A stretch of DNA of 64,000 nucleotides from Symbiodinium kawagutii (lineage: Eukaryota > Sar > Dinophyceae > Suessiales > Symbiodiniaceae), in the NCBI GenBank assembly GCA_009767595.1, contig VSDK01026280.1:1-64000 (forward strand), in the 5' to 3' direction. Shown piece after piece: positions 43,195-53,234 of the stretch. Within the stretch, counting starts at the first letter, position 1. Each line of letters starts with the position of its first letter. The notes beneath the pieces were generated by a model, which saw only the letters and a program-made list of their open reading frames with translations, was not told the origin of the DNA and did no database searches. The translations under genes were made by a program, and so were the position numbers.

Positions 43195-44538
43195 ATGGAT
43201 CCCTCCGAAGCCGAACTCAACGGGATTAATTCCCTGGACGAAGTCGGAAATTGGGCCGGCACCAGGGGCGACCTTCAGACCAAGCTCCTGGAGGTGTTGG
43301 GCTCTCCTTCGAAGCTCAGGGACATCGCCTTTGTGACTCGTCCGGTATGGGACAGAGTGGTTGCTGGCATCAAGCTGAAGGAGACGGTAGCAGGAGTGGA
43401 ACAGGATCGAGATCTCACTCCCGTGGAGTCATCGAGGGTGGAAATCTTCCGTCGGGTGGTTTTCCTTCGCTTGGGAGCCACACCGGATACACCGGGAGGA
43501 AGTGGCGTTGCCGCACCAGTGGCAGCTTTACCACCGATGCCAGGAGCTGGAACTACACCTTCCACGACTACATCACCTACGAGGAAGCTCAAGCTCAGTT
43601 CCATCATCGACCCCACCTTGGAGGCGGACATCGAACCTTTGGAGCATTCGGTGGTCTCCAAGATGTATGCCGACTACAAGGCAAAGTTTGGTGACCATCC
43701 GAGCCCAGACTGCGAGCCAACGACAGACCAGTTGGCAGGGATGTCACAGCTCTTGAAGTCACAGAGCTTACCATACTGTGACTTCTCGGTGTTTGGCCCC
43801 CATGGACGCCGTGCCCTTCGACGAGCTGTGTTCAGTAGCTACACGCTGAACGCTGCGACTGGCGAATGGACCAAACGAGAGCAGCCTGGACCGGATTCCA
43901 TGGTGGCTTGGGAGAAATGCTACCGGACCTTCAGGGTTACCATGCTCCTTCTGGGTCAAATGGATGCCGAGCGACTGGACAGCTACCAGGAGTTCATCAA
44001 GGACCTCCACAACCAGTTCGGGGTGGACTGTTGGGGCATCATATACCGTGCCGATGTGCGCATGCGCAGTGAGTACATGGAGCGCATCAGGAGGAGCTTA
44101 GAGGAACATCCAGCTCATGGATTTACCTCTGCATCTCCGTGGTCTGCCGTCTATGCGCAGTGCATCAAGGAGGCCGAGTATTGGTCCAAGGAGGTGAAGA
44201 CCCCGGCAACGTTGCTCCTCGCAAGGAACAAGGCCATTCCCAAAGATGAGTCTGAGTCCAGTTCAGAACATCGAGGAGGCCCACCGGTGAAGAAATCCAT
44301 CGGAAAGGTGAAGGGCAAGGCCACAAAGTACAAGGGCGAGGACAAGTCCGTCTTCGACAAGGCTCGCGGAATCTACTCCCACAACCGGAAGGGGATCTCC
44401 ATATGCGAGCTCTTTCAGAAGGGCAAATGTGGCAATGGCAAGGCACAGTCCAGATGCAGGTCGAACAGATCGCATCAATGCAACTTGTGCCTAGGCCCTC
44501 ACATGGCCTGCAATTGCCCGAAGGCCAAGAAGGACTGA
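43195..44538 (+). CDS. YR element Gag-like protein with zinc finger
   Basis: A 447-residue frame beginning MDPSEAELNGINSLDEVGNW. The start is the ATG at 43,195 in CACCATGG context. The N-terminal 100 residues are helical and charged; ~100-145 is a Pro/Thr/Ala linker; ~150-340 is a compact domain with conserved-looking Trp/Tyr. After a Lys-rich stretch (KGKATKYKGEDKSVFDKARG), the C-terminus carries a Cys/His cluster: ICELFQKGKC ... CR ... HQCNLCLGPHMACNCPK. This is the C-x-F-x-x-G-x-C ... H-x-C-x-x-C ... H ... CP finger seen at the end of Gag-like proteins of YR retroelements. Likely role: nucleocapsid and RNA binding. Frame intact. Confidence 0.75.
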   Translation: MDPSEAELNGINSLDEVGNWAGTRGDLQTKLLEVLGSPSKLRDIAFVTRPVWDRVVAGIKLKETVAGVEQDRDLTPVESSRVEIFRRVVFLRLGATPDTPGGSGVAAPVAALPPMPGAGTTPSTTTSPTRKLKLSSIIDPTLEADIEPLEHSVVSKMYADYKAKFGDHPSPDCEPTTDQLAGMSQLLKSQSLPYCDFSVFGPHGRRALRRAVFSSYTLNAATGEWTKREQPGPDSMVAWEKCYRTFRVTMLLLGQMDAERLDSYQEFIKDLHNQFGVDCWGIIYRADVRMRSEYMERIRRSLEEHPAHGFTSASPWSAVYAQCIKEAEYWSKEVKTPATLLLARNKAIPKDESESSSEHRGGPPVKKSIGKVKGKATKYKGEDKSVFDKARGIYSHNRKGISICELFQKGKCGNGKAQSRCRSNRSHQCNLCLGPHMACNCPKAKKD

Positions 44539-44547
44539 CCAGAACCA

Positions 44548-45766
44548 GTGGACCCTGACCGCCCGGAGACGCTCCAAACCAAAGCCAAGGTTCGCCCTGC
44601 TCCTCCTCAAGAGCGGCCACCCTTGGAGAGGATCAGAAGGACTCCGCCTGCCGCAGCTGGTGACACCCCGGGATTGGCTCCAAAGTCACCCGATCATCCT
44701 CCACCTGATCGGCGACGCCCCAAGTCACCCGATCATCCACCTCCACGGAAGCCGAAGGGATCGGATAGGCCTAGGTCGCCAGACCTGCCTCCGTTGAAGA
44801 GGAAGAGAGTGCCCGAACCTCAGGGCGAGATGGAGGAGGTCGCGGAGGAACCTGAACCAAGCAGTGCAAGCGGCCCTACCACTCCAAACTTCCTGCCGCC
44901 AGGCCAGTGGTGGCACAAGTTACGTTATGGAGCCACCAACTTGGATCCTGAAAAATGGGAAGGGCAGCCAAGGGCATTGCTACTCTTTGGAGGTCGCCAT
45001 CGGAAGGAGGACCTGTCATCGCAGTTGGCAGAAGCAGGTTGGATTGTGGTGCTGGTCGACACTGTGGCCCCCATACCAACCGACTTGCTTGACGTCGACG
45101 TGAGGAAGACGATCACCTCCGACCTGAAGCGAGGCCACTTCGATGCGGTGGGTATTGCAACCCCCTGCGAAACTCTGTCACCGCTGAGGGAAACCCCGCC
45201 GGGACCTAGACCGCTTCGGAGCCTGGAGGCACCCGACGGCCTGTCAGCGAAGAAGCTCACCAAGGCCGAGTTCAAGCAGCTCACCGATGCCAACGAGCTC
45301 ATTGAGTTCTCTGCCGAAGCTGCACAGGTACAAATGAAGCAGCTGAGGCCGGTCTGGATTGAGAACCCAGATCACAAGCAAGTTGGACCTATGGAAGGTC
45401 CCCTGCATCAGGAAAGTGGTCAACACTGCCTTGGTCACAAAGACCAGATTTGATCAGTGCAGACTTGGAGCCGAGGTTCCAAAGCCCACGATCCTGGCAC
45501 ACTATGGGCTCAACTTTGACACCATCAACGGCTTGAGATGCAACCACAAGCCGCGCGCGTGGAAGAAGAAGGACGGCGCAGAGTACACGGCAGCCCATGA
45601 AAGTCTTGTTCAGAGGTGGAGGAAATCACCCGAAGACAAATGGGAGCGAGCCTCGAAGGCCCTTGCCGAGTACACCCCTGCCTTCAACCGTGTGATCGCG
45701 GAGGCCATGCTCAATGCCGAGGGTGAGCGCATTGCTTCACTGAGGCGGGGAACTCCATCCGCCTGA
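44548..45766 (+). pseudogene. YR element methyltransferase-like domain, frameshifted
   Basis: Starts 9 bases after the Gag-like stop. The first ~115 residues are a Pro/Arg/Asp linker with SPDHPPP repeats. The domain from ~140 has a glycine-bearing loop (ALLLFGGRHRKEDL), GWIVVLVDTVAP, a PC motif at 206-207 (ATPCETLSP) and IENPDH with E272-N273-P274. These positions resemble the SAM-binding, Pro-Cys and E-N-x motifs of C5-cytosine methyltransferase-like proteins that accompany some dinoflagellate retroelements. After about 45,380 the coding-like reading moves to the +1 frame (PCIRKVVNTALVTKTRFDQC ... RLGAEVPKPT) and meets a TGA at 45,764. Beyond it the same frame leads straight into the RT ORF, so the intact protein was probably one polyprotein. 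Whether it was ever catalytic is unknown. Confidence 0.6.
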
Positions 45767-45826
45767 GGTGGGCAGCGCCTTGGGCTGGTAGACGAGGTCC
45801 AGAAGCAAAGGGATCTGGAGAACCAG

Positions 45827-47851
45827 ATGGCCATTGGAGGGATGCGAAACCCACTTGAATCCTTGAAGAAAATTCCTTCAGCGAAATTCGTGGGTGATAT
45901 CGTTTTCAAATTGCTTGAGAAAGCAGTGAACGATCCCTCCGTTGGTTCTCTTATAGATTGCTTACTTGGATCCCAACCTGCGAACCCCATTGATGAAAAG
46001 CTCATTCTCAAGTTAAGAGAGCTCATCGTCAAAGTACTAGCCAAAGGCGAACACTGCCCATATAAAAGAACTGCCAAAGCAAACACTCCACTTTGTGCTG
46101 ATGTTTTCTACGCCTGGGGTTTGCCATCCGGGGATCCAGATGCCTCAACGCTGGCAGATTGGCTCCGCTCCGGGGCACCACTTGGTTTTGCACAGGCCAT
46201 TCCAACCAATGGCGTATTCCCTGTTGTAGAAGCCCAGCTGTGGAAGGACACAAATGCCAAACTCCTTGCTAGGTCCATCGTTGGTTGGAACAGCCATCCC
46301 TCTGCAGAAGAATGGAAAGATGACCTGATTGAGTTGGTAAACGATGCTCACAGCAAAGGCTTCTGCAGCATGTATAGCACAGTGGATCAAGCGGAGGCTT
46401 CGGTCGGCAGATCTTTGGTTCTCAATAAATTGGGAGTCATCGTCAAGACACGTGGTGAAAAGCGTAAGGCACGCATCATATGGGACTTGAAAGAGTCGCA
46501 GATCAACTCCCTTTGTTCTCAAGGAGAAAGAATCATCTTACCAAAATTAGATGACGCCATCCAAGACGCACTACACATCTTCAGGGCTGGAGGTACACCT
46601 AAATTTTTGGCCATTGACATAAGGGATGCTTTTCATAACATCCCGTCAGGTAGTGACAAAGCTTACACTGCTTCGGCCTTCAAACATGGTGACCGTGATT
46701 GCATCCCGGTATACGATGTACTAGTGTTTGGGGCGGTATCCAGCCCCACTCTGTGGGGCCGGTTTGCTTCTTTCCTTGGTAGAACATCTGCGGCTATAAG
46801 CCCAAGTGTGCGTATGCAGGTATACGTTGATGATCCATTGCTGACATTCGACTCCTCCAATCCTGACCACAAGAAGTTATTGGGCATATCCATGTTGTGG
46901 GCTAGCATTGCTGGATTTCCCGTGAAACTGGAAAAGTCCGATTGTGGTTTCGAGGTTAATTGGATAGGAGCCAAACTCAAGATCGACCAGGTCAACAAAA
47001 CTGTTATCGTCACAATCCCCGAGGATAAGGTTGATGAATTCCATGAACGTATTTCTGTTATGTTACAGAAACCAGTGATAGGACGAAAGCAACTTCAATC
47101 TCTGGCCGGAGCTTTGTCGTTTGTGTCCGGATTGGTTCCACTGATGCGACCATTCTTGAGTAGTTTGTGGTCTGTGCTTGCTGCGACGAATGAAGGCCGC
47201 AAGGCCCGAAATGTCGTGCACACTAGACGCATCGAACCGGCGCTCGAATGGATTCGTCATCTGCTCCGAGGAAAAGGGGTACCGCTGGTCCGCACAGTCC
47301 GAGCATTTCACAAGAGTTCTGGAGCTATCATCATCACAGATGCCTCCACATATGGGTTGGGTGCAGTTCTCATGGTTCATGGTATCATTGAGGAGTACTT
47401 CTCAACACCTATTCCGGGGGAATTCATCCGGAGAACCGGGGCTACACCAGGTTTACCCAAACATATGACGCTGTGGGAGTCACTGTGTTTACTCCTTGCT
47501 GCCCGTATCTGGCTGGTTAAATACCCGCTAGGGACAGTAGTACGAGTCAAAGCTGACAACTTGGCCGCCCTCTACCTTTTAGCCAAAGGGAAGGGAAGTT
47601 CACCAGAGCTCTCCATGGTTGCCAGGGAGATTGCTCTTGACCAAGCGTCAGGTGAATATGAGTTCACATTGTTGCAACACATCAACACTAAGGTCAACAA
47701 GACGGCCGACCCACTCTCGAGGTTGCATGATCCTTCCCCTGCCGAGTTTCCACCGCATTTACACCAAGCCGTTCGGGTACCCATTGCAGTTGGTCCCCAA
47801 TTCTGGAAATTCCCGAAAATCGGGAAATCCTTACCGAATTTGGAGGCTTGA
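45827..47851 (+). CDS. YR element reverse transcriptase / RNase H
   Basis: A 674-codon frame from ATG 45,827; the same frame is open back to the TGA at 45,764, so the original N-terminus was upstream. RT motifs: RKARIIWDLKESQIN, the first catalytic Asp D264 in FLAIDIRDAFHN, VFGAVSSPTLWGR, and the polymerase box YVDD at 333-336. RNase H follows with D505 in IIITDASTYGLGAVL, the Glu in TLWESLCLLLAA, VKADNLAALYLL, and TKVNKTADPLSRLHD near the end. The YVDD box, the RNase H directly joined to RT and the absence of an integrase are typical of DIRS-type elements, which integrate with a tyrosine recombinase. It copies element RNA to DNA. Confidence 0.93.
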   Translation: MAIGGMRNPLESLKKIPSAKFVGDIVFKLLEKAVNDPSVGSLIDCLLGSQPANPIDEKLILKLRELIVKVLAKGEHCPYKRTAKANTPLCADVFYAWGLPSGDPDASTLADWLRSGAPLGFAQAIPTNGVFPVVEAQLWKDTNAKLLARSIVGWNSHPSAEEWKDDLIELVNDAHSKGFCSMYSTVDQAEASVGRSLVLNKLGVIVKTRGEKRKARIIWDLKESQINSLCSQGERIILPKLDDAIQDALHIFRAGGTPKFLAIDIRDAFHNIPSGSDKAYTASAFKHGDRDCIPVYDVLVFGAVSSPTLWGRFASFLGRTSAAISPSVRMQVYVDDPLLTFDSSNPDHKKLLGISMLWASIAGFPVKLEKSDCGFEVNWIGAKLKIDQVNKTVIVTIPEDKVDEFHERISVMLQKPVIGRKQLQSLAGALSFVSGLVPLMRPFLSSLWSVLAATNEGRKARNVVHTRRIEPALEWIRHLLRGKGVPLVRTVRAFHKSSGAIIITDASTYGLGAVLMVHGIIEEYFSTPIPGEFIRRTGATPGLPKHMTLWESLCLLLAARIWLVKYPLGTVVRVKADNLAALYLLAKGKGSSPELSMVAREIALDQASGEYEFTLLQHINTKVNKTADPLSRLHDPSPAEFPPHLHQAVRVPIAVGPQFWKFPKIGKSLPNLEA

Positions 47852-47919
47852 GAAAATAATGGGGTCTCTTAGGGGTTGCTGATCGCTGTCCTCTTCACTC
47901 GTGTCGTTGCGGGGTTGCC

Positions 47920-49542
47920 TTGGGGGTTTTCATGGGTTGTTTAGGCTCAGGCACCATGAAAAGAAGCTTGGGTCCCACCAGATGGATCCCTAAGCAATCA
48001 ACCGACCGTCCGGCACCTAGCAGGCTTCAGCCACTTGTTGAAGGCCCAGTAGTGAGCGAACCGGCTCACCCATTGGTAGCCACAAGTGCATCTTCCTCGT
48101 CTGATGTGAAACCATATCAACGAGGAGCCATGGCCGCTGCCCTCGGTGCTATCCGGGCAGATGCCGACAAGTGTGCAAACCACTTGCACAAGCGAGTTCG
48201 AGCAGACACAGCCATTGCGCCTCACTTATCAAAGCTGAAAACATGGAAGCAGCTGGCTACCGCAGCAGGGTTCACGGACCCCTATCAGCTTACTCCGCAT
48301 ATGATTTTCACTGTTTTGGGGGCGCTGGATAAAGCTGGCTACAGATCTGCTGAAACGTACTTGGACGCGGCAAAACAAGAGCATGTTACACTTGGTCATC
48401 ATTGGGATGATCAGCTGCAATTGGCCGCCAGGAGTGCCAGACGTGCATGTCAACGTGGCCGTGGTCCTCCCAAGCAAGCACAGCCGTTACCGCTCTTGCG
48501 TGTGGCAAACCTGCAACAACTGGAAGACTCAGTGGTCAGGCATGGACCCCTTCACCCTGTGAGGTCAACGCTTCTGGCATCCTGGTGGTTGCTTCGTGAA
48601 ATTGAAGCAAGCAATGCGAAACCTGAGCACGTCACTGTGGACTCCAAGAACCACCTAGTGCACTGGCGATTGCCGTCTAGCAAGACAGACTGGCAAGCAT
48701 TAGGAGCCACGAGAACTCATTCGTGCTCCTGCATCTCAGGTACAGCGCCCGAGTGCCCTTACCATCTGATGGTGGCACATTTGGACTGGGTAACCACACT
48801 GCAATCAGTGTGGCTTTTCCCATCCCAGGGTGGCTCGCCATCATCCAAAACTGGATGGGCTGACACTTTTGAGCATATCGCTCAGTTGTTGGACCTTCCT
48901 TTGACATTTCCGTCAGGAGTCCGAAAGTACACTGGGCACTCCGCCCGCGCAACTGGCGCCGTGTACCTAGCTCACACTCAAGTTGAGCTTTGGAGAATCC
49001 AGATGTTTGGTCGCTGGGGCAGTGAGGTGTTCAAGATTTACATCCGAGAAGCACCATTGTCGCAGTTGACACACTTAGCCCAAGAAGCTTCCATCCAAAC
49101 ATCTTTGGACGCAGCCAAGGCAGAGCTTGCTGCCATTTGGAGTCAGACAAAAGCACTACAGCAAGCACAAGCCACTTCGGGCATTGCGCAGCAGCCTCTG
49201 GAGTGTTTAACTGATTGCGCTGCTGCTTCAGCTTTTGTTTCTGAAGTTCCTCCAGTACCAGACACCACCTACGTGCTTAATCGCTCTCGGGGTGGCAAGG
49301 TTCACATCATCAGTGCGAGACGTCCTGATTCTCCTCACTGGGTGTGGCATACCCGTTGTTTCTGGTACTTTGCGCGGAACAACGCCGACTATTCCATACG
49401 GGACACCGTGGACAAGTCTTGGCCCCAATGTCAGAAATGTTTTAAAGACTCCGAGCTTACAGATAGTGATGATGACAACTCTGATTCATCATCCAGTAGC
49501 GAGACACCTTGCGCTTCGCAAGTGGGTGAGTTGGCAAGTTGA
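47920..49542 (+). CDS. YR element tyrosine recombinase
   Basis: A 540-codon frame from ATG 47,920, 68 bases after the RT stop. The catalytic residues are in order: R226 in WWLLREIEA, H340-x-x-R343 in GHSARATGA, W366 in FGRWGSE (the His/Trp position), and the nucleophile Y374 in EVFKIYIREAP. An N-terminal SAM-like DNA-binding region (~90-200) precedes the catalytic domain, as in phage-type integrases. A C-terminal extension of ~165 residues contains WHTRCFWYF ... WPQCQKCFK, a possible zinc finger, and an acidic Ser/Asp tail. It should join the circular DNA intermediate to the target. Frame intact. Confidence 0.93.
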   Translation: MGVFMGCLGSGTMKRSLGPTRWIPKQSTDRPAPSRLQPLVEGPVVSEPAHPLVATSASSSSDVKPYQRGAMAAALGAIRADADKCANHLHKRVRADTAIAPHLSKLKTWKQLATAAGFTDPYQLTPHMIFTVLGALDKAGYRSAETYLDAAKQEHVTLGHHWDDQLQLAARSARRACQRGRGPPKQAQPLPLLRVANLQQLEDSVVRHGPLHPVRSTLLASWWLLREIEASNAKPEHVTVDSKNHLVHWRLPSSKTDWQALGATRTHSCSCISGTAPECPYHLMVAHLDWVTTLQSVWLFPSQGGSPSSKTGWADTFEHIAQLLDLPLTFPSGVRKYTGHSARATGAVYLAHTQVELWRIQMFGRWGSEVFKIYIREAPLSQLTHLAQEASIQTSLDAAKAELAAIWSQTKALQQAQATSGIAQQPLECLTDCAAASAFVSEVPPVPDTTYVLNRSRGGKVHIISARRPDSPHWVWHTRCFWYFARNNADYSIRDTVDKSWPQCQKCFKDSELTDSDDDNSDSSSSSETPCASQVGELAS

Positions 49543-49549
49543 CTCAGGT

Positions 49550-49680
49550 GGGATTCTTGTCCAAACAGAGTTTGCATGCTGAAAGCACTGCCTAGCTGTT
49601 TGGAGACCCAACTTGGCCAACCGTCTACAAAAGAGCCCGCTCGCTTTGTTTCTGTAGCTGCTCTCACTTTGCTGCTTGTT
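49550..49680 (+). repeat. Split repeat B1
   Basis: 131 bp from GGGATTCTTGTCC to CTGCTTGTT, identical to B2. It directly abuts A2, sharing CTTGTT. Confidence 0.95.
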
Positions 49681-49803
49681 GGGTAGAACAACGCAGTTGT
49701 GGTTGTAACAAGCTTAGTAGTGAGAGGGGAGTTGGGGGAGGGTCCCGTTCACTTCAGCCCTTTGATGCCATTTTGGCTCAAGGCTGGTGAGGGTCTTCTT
49801 TCT
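49675..49803 (+). repeat. Split repeat A2
   Basis: 129 bp identical to A1, including the spliced-leader sequence. Followed by 23 unique bases (CCCACCCACCCACACCCGCT...) before B2. Confidence 0.95.
49767..49782 (+). promoter_or_regulatory. Spliced-leader sequence in repeat A2
   Basis: Second copy of GCCATTTTGGCTCAAG. It lies downstream of all coding frames, as part of the terminal repeat. Confidence 0.75.
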
Positions 49804-49826
49804 CCCACCCACCCACACCCGCTGGG

Positions 49827-49957
49827 GGGATTCTTGTCCAAACAGAGTTTGCATGCTGAAAGCACTGCCTAGCTGTTTGGAGACCCAACTTGGCCAACCG
49901 TCTACAAAAGAGCCCGCTCGCTTTGTTTCTGTAGCTGCTCTCACTTTGCTGCTTGTT
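49827..49957 (+). repeat. Split repeat B2 (right end of element)
   Basis: 131 bp identical to B1. Ends in CTTGTT, after which host sequence ATGAGTCCAGC begins. Confidence 0.95.
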
Positions 49958-50602
49958 ATGAGTCCAGCTGTCGATGACCTTTCATGTCGTGAACGTAGGG
50001 TTCGCAGGAGTTTTTTTCGAACTTGCGAAAGATAGTTCTTTTTCTGGCGAAAGTTTTTGCGAAAGTTATTTTTGTAGTGTATGAGAACAAATATCGTTTA
50101 GTGTCATTCTAAGCTTTTGAGTGCATCAAAGGCAATGTAAGCCCTGATGGATTCCCATAGTTTCGACACATTTCGCGAAAGTTTGGCGAAAGTTTCGCGA
50201 AGGCTGGTGCGAAAGCAAGGATAGCAAAGAGTGCACTCCTCTTAAGCGAAAACTGTTCGAGGAGATCCTGAGTCCTGAGATGTACAGATGAGATGCGTGA
50301 AGAAAAGGTGAACAAAGACAGGAAGATTGCTAAGTTGTAGTGTAGTCCTATTCCCAAGCCAATGCATTGTTACCCACAGCTGACATCTTTTTTCTAACAT
50401 GCGTAAGACAAGTCTGCAAAGTTTCGCGAAAGATATTCTTTTTGCAAAGATGGCCATTCCCGGGCCAAGGAATTTTGATCAACACCCATCTTTACATACA
50501 TGTTAGATTAAGTTCCCAATAGATATATAATGACGCATAATGATGCATATACATTGTTCTCGTTTGTATTCTCATTTGCTTCTTGATGGTTTGTACTTGT
50601 CA
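49958..50602. repeat. GCGAAAG-rich region
   Basis: The motif (TTT)GCGAAAG(TT) recurs about ten times between 50,020 and 50,440, sometimes as the palindrome TTTCGCGAAAG. Spacing is irregular. No gene supported. Confidence 0.55.
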
Positions 50603-50690
50603 GGAACACTTCACCAGCTTCCCGGGGACGTTGGCGTCAGGTGCAGCATGGTGCAGCACATCATAGGATTCAGGTACCCACGCTCTTCTC
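50603..50690 (-). CDS. Candidate minus-strand exon, unknown
   Basis: On the minus strand an AG near 50,690 is followed by AWVPESYDVLHHAAPDANVP and then GKLVKCS before TGA. Composition is protein-like and GC rises locally. It is the most downstream of several same-strand candidates between 50.6 and 55.1 kb and could be a terminal exon. Not recognised. Confidence 0.35.
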
Positions 50691-51676
50691 CACCTAGAAA
50701 CAATACAAAAGCAATACAAATTCAATACAAGCAGTAGGGAAGAGATCACTTACAAGAAGAGTAGAGATCAGTAGAGATCAGTAGAGATCAGTAGAGTAGA
50801 ATCATGTAGAGTCTAGATGATGGCATGCAAGAATAGTTTGCAGTCATTGCAGTCTGCACTGTGGTCATTTAGGCACAGATATGGCAACCCGTGGCGAACT
50901 ACCTGTCATACTACTGTATCTTTTTTTGCAAGGTTTCCCGAGTGAATTATTGATTGGTCATGATTTTGAAGTGGCTTGCAGTACTCTGCGTTTTAGCATG
51001 TGCTGAATGGAGCTTCGGCAATGCTGGGACCCTGAGAGTGCGCTGAACACAGGGCATAATTTGTATGGATTTGTACGGATTTGTCATGAATTGTTGATGA
51101 TGCATCATTGTTTTGGACTGCTATGGACCGTCTCTTTTTTTGTTTCGACCAGTGTTGGGAGTCCATAGCCGTGCTTTCTTCCAAAGCAGTGCTGTTTGAC
51201 GAAGGACCAGGGTCAGGCCACAGAGAGCCGCTTGGGAGACAGCCACTTAGGTGACAGGGCAGCCGTGCCTGCAGGCCTTCCGAGCCCAGCCATTCTCAGA
51301 GAGAGCGAGCAGAATATTCATTCAAGAACATCCAATGAGAAATAGGACAATTAGAATGTATTAGAATGTATTCATATGTATTCATGTTTTTTGATGAGCA
51401 AACTGTGAGCTTTGTGGCTTGTGCTGATCCATGCAGCAATCTAATGTATATACGTATGATTATTTATGTATATAAATATACCGCATATGTAACATGATGT
51501 TAAGGTTCTTTACGTGCAGCATATTTTTTGGTGATTCTACGTTGCACACGAGCGAGAGTAGGGCAGAATGTGAATGGTCCTTCCACGCAGCTCACTTTCT
51601 TGCATTGCACGTGTGACCGGAAAATGTGAGAATCCCGGAAGTAGTTCCACCTGGTCCAGACTGTGGGGAAAAATGG
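50691..51676. other. Unassigned DNA
   Basis: A GAGATCAGTA triplicate at 50,760-50,800; otherwise no feature I can support. Confidence 0.4.
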
Positions 51677-51747
51677 GCAGCCCAGGCGACTCCAGGTTGA
51701 CATGATATCGTCAGCTTTCAGCACAAAGGTCTTGTCAGCTTCAAAAC
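51677..51747 (-). CDS. Candidate minus-strand exon, unknown
   Basis: Minus strand: a pyrimidine tract TTTTTCTTTGCCTCAAAAG serves as acceptor (AG|G). It precedes codons reading FEADKTFVLKADDIMSTWSR, ending near a possible GC donor. A longer open reading upstream (to 51,916) may be intron. Protein not recognised. Confidence 0.35.
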
Positions 51748-52359
51748 CTTTTGAGGCAAAGAAAAACACACCCACGGCCGCAGATTTCTTTTCAGCCGTT
51801 GTACGTATGGATTTTGCGACAGGTTTCCTTTCTGTCCAGTTTGGGGTTTGCAAATCATTTGCCAAATTGCAATGTCTTATTGTCACGTTTTGCGCACAAG
51901 CCTTTCCTCTCTGCATGCATTTAGCTCGGGATTGAAAAACTCATACTCTGGAAGCATGTGGATTTGCAATGTAGTTGTCGGTTTGTGAAAAAGCTTTTCC
52001 GAAACGAGGGAAAATGTGGCCTACCCCTTAGAAGACGCCCACCCCAAATGGAGTGATGATTCAAATGTGGAAGGAACCAGTTTTGACAAGAACCTGTTAT
52101 GTTCACACGGTGAAGCAGGTGATAGCCAAAGTGAGGCCAAAGATACTGGTAGTACGAAACATCAATCCACAAAGACGTGACCACTCAAGACAGGGGAGAA
52201 AACTTTGCAGTGCATTTCAGTGCATGTCCAGGCATTCGTATGGCTATTGGTCTTGGCTAGCTTTGGGCGCTGGTGCGCCTCTTCAAATCAAACTAATGCA
52301 GAAATCAGGTGCAGACACGAACTTCTGCAGTGCTGTTTCCAGTAGACCATGCTAAGCTT
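51748..52359. other. Unassigned DNA, possible intron
   Basis: Short frames on both strands; none convincing. Confidence 0.35.
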
Positions 52360-52490
52360 AAGATCCCCCATGTATGCTGCGAGCTGCAAGTTTTTGTCCC
52401 CGGAAATGGCATGACATGATTCTATCAAATTGAACCACAGCTGCGGCCAATGAGCCGGGTAGGTTGGCCTTAGTGTCAACACCAAAACCT
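52360..52490 (-). CDS. Candidate minus-strand exon, unknown
   Basis: Minus strand reading LRPTYPAHWPQLWFNLIESC followed by a polar helix (HAISGDKNLQLAAYMGDLK). The YPxHWPxL phrase faintly recalls HEAT-repeat transport receptors, but this is too short to claim. Exon limits are not fixed. Confidence 0.3.
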
Positions 52491-52924
52491 TGTTTGGACG
52501 GAAAATGAACAGACATGAACAGATATGAACAGACTAGTTAATTCATTTTGATTCCATTATCTCTATCAAACTTTCGGTTCAAGAGGTTGACCTCAGTGAT
52601 TGATTCTCATCAAGATCACCATCAACCTGACATCATCACCCCCGAAGGGATTTCAAGAGTGCTGGCACTGCTATAGGTACCACGACGTCCTGCAAGACCT
52701 ACCTTTCCAAGCACAGGGCGAGGCCTCATACACACCTTGTCAGATTTTCGTTCACTGAATTCGGAATTGGGCTCTTGAACGAGATGTCTCCGCAGGACTC
52801 CTTAGAGGAGTTCTAGAATGAATTCTTGAAATTACTTAAAGGGTGTATTTACAATGTATTTACATCGTATTTTACTCGAATGTGTAAAACATTATGAAGC
52901 AGTAAAAGTTGGCAAGGACTTAGG
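52491..52924. other. Unassigned DNA, possible intron
   Basis: No feature supported. Confidence 0.35.
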
Positions 52925-53050
52925 ACAAATACGTTGGATATGATGCCTCCATTCTCCTGTCCCAGGTATGGGATCTTCGCCAAGAGTTTTGCACTTTGCA
53001 CAGACGGCTGGCTGAAACGTTGGGATCTCAAGTCTCGGCAGATCTCGGCA
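52925..53050 (-). CDS. Candidate minus-strand exon, frame ambiguous
   Basis: Two minus-strand frames are open and protein-like. One reads SQRFSQPSVQSAKLLAKIPY. The other reads AVCAKCKTLGEDPIPGTGEW and has a CxxC pair. GC is raised relative to the flanks. I cannot choose between them. Confidence 0.25.
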
Positions 53051-53234
53051 GTGTGGAAGATCATGTTGATATAGGTGGATGGCATAGCTTTGGGAGCAAA
53101 CTATGCACGCACATAAAATAAACATGCTGGAAATGTCTTTGAATGGCAATCTCCTTACATCTCCTCGGGAAATCATGGGATTCGACGTATTATGGTCCTT
53201 GCTTCTTTCTGGAATCTACTGCCATTTCACGGAT

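Larger units (their letters stand above)
42656..49957 (+). mobile_element. YR (DIRS/PAT-like) retroelement, split direct repeats
   Basis: A 7,302-bp element with repeat order A1 - coding region - B1 - A2 - B2, the split-direct-repeat design of PAT/Ngaro-type tyrosine-recombinase retroelements. A1 and A2 (129 bp) are identical, as are B1 and B2 (131 bp). The hexamer CTTGTT stands at the left end, at the B1/A2 junction and at the right end, as expected for recombination of a circular intermediate into a matching core with no target duplication. It encodes a Gag-like protein, a methyltransferase-like domain joined to RT/RNase H, and a tyrosine recombinase with a full catalytic set. Identical repeats suggest a recent insertion, although three frame faults are present. 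Confidence 0.92.
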
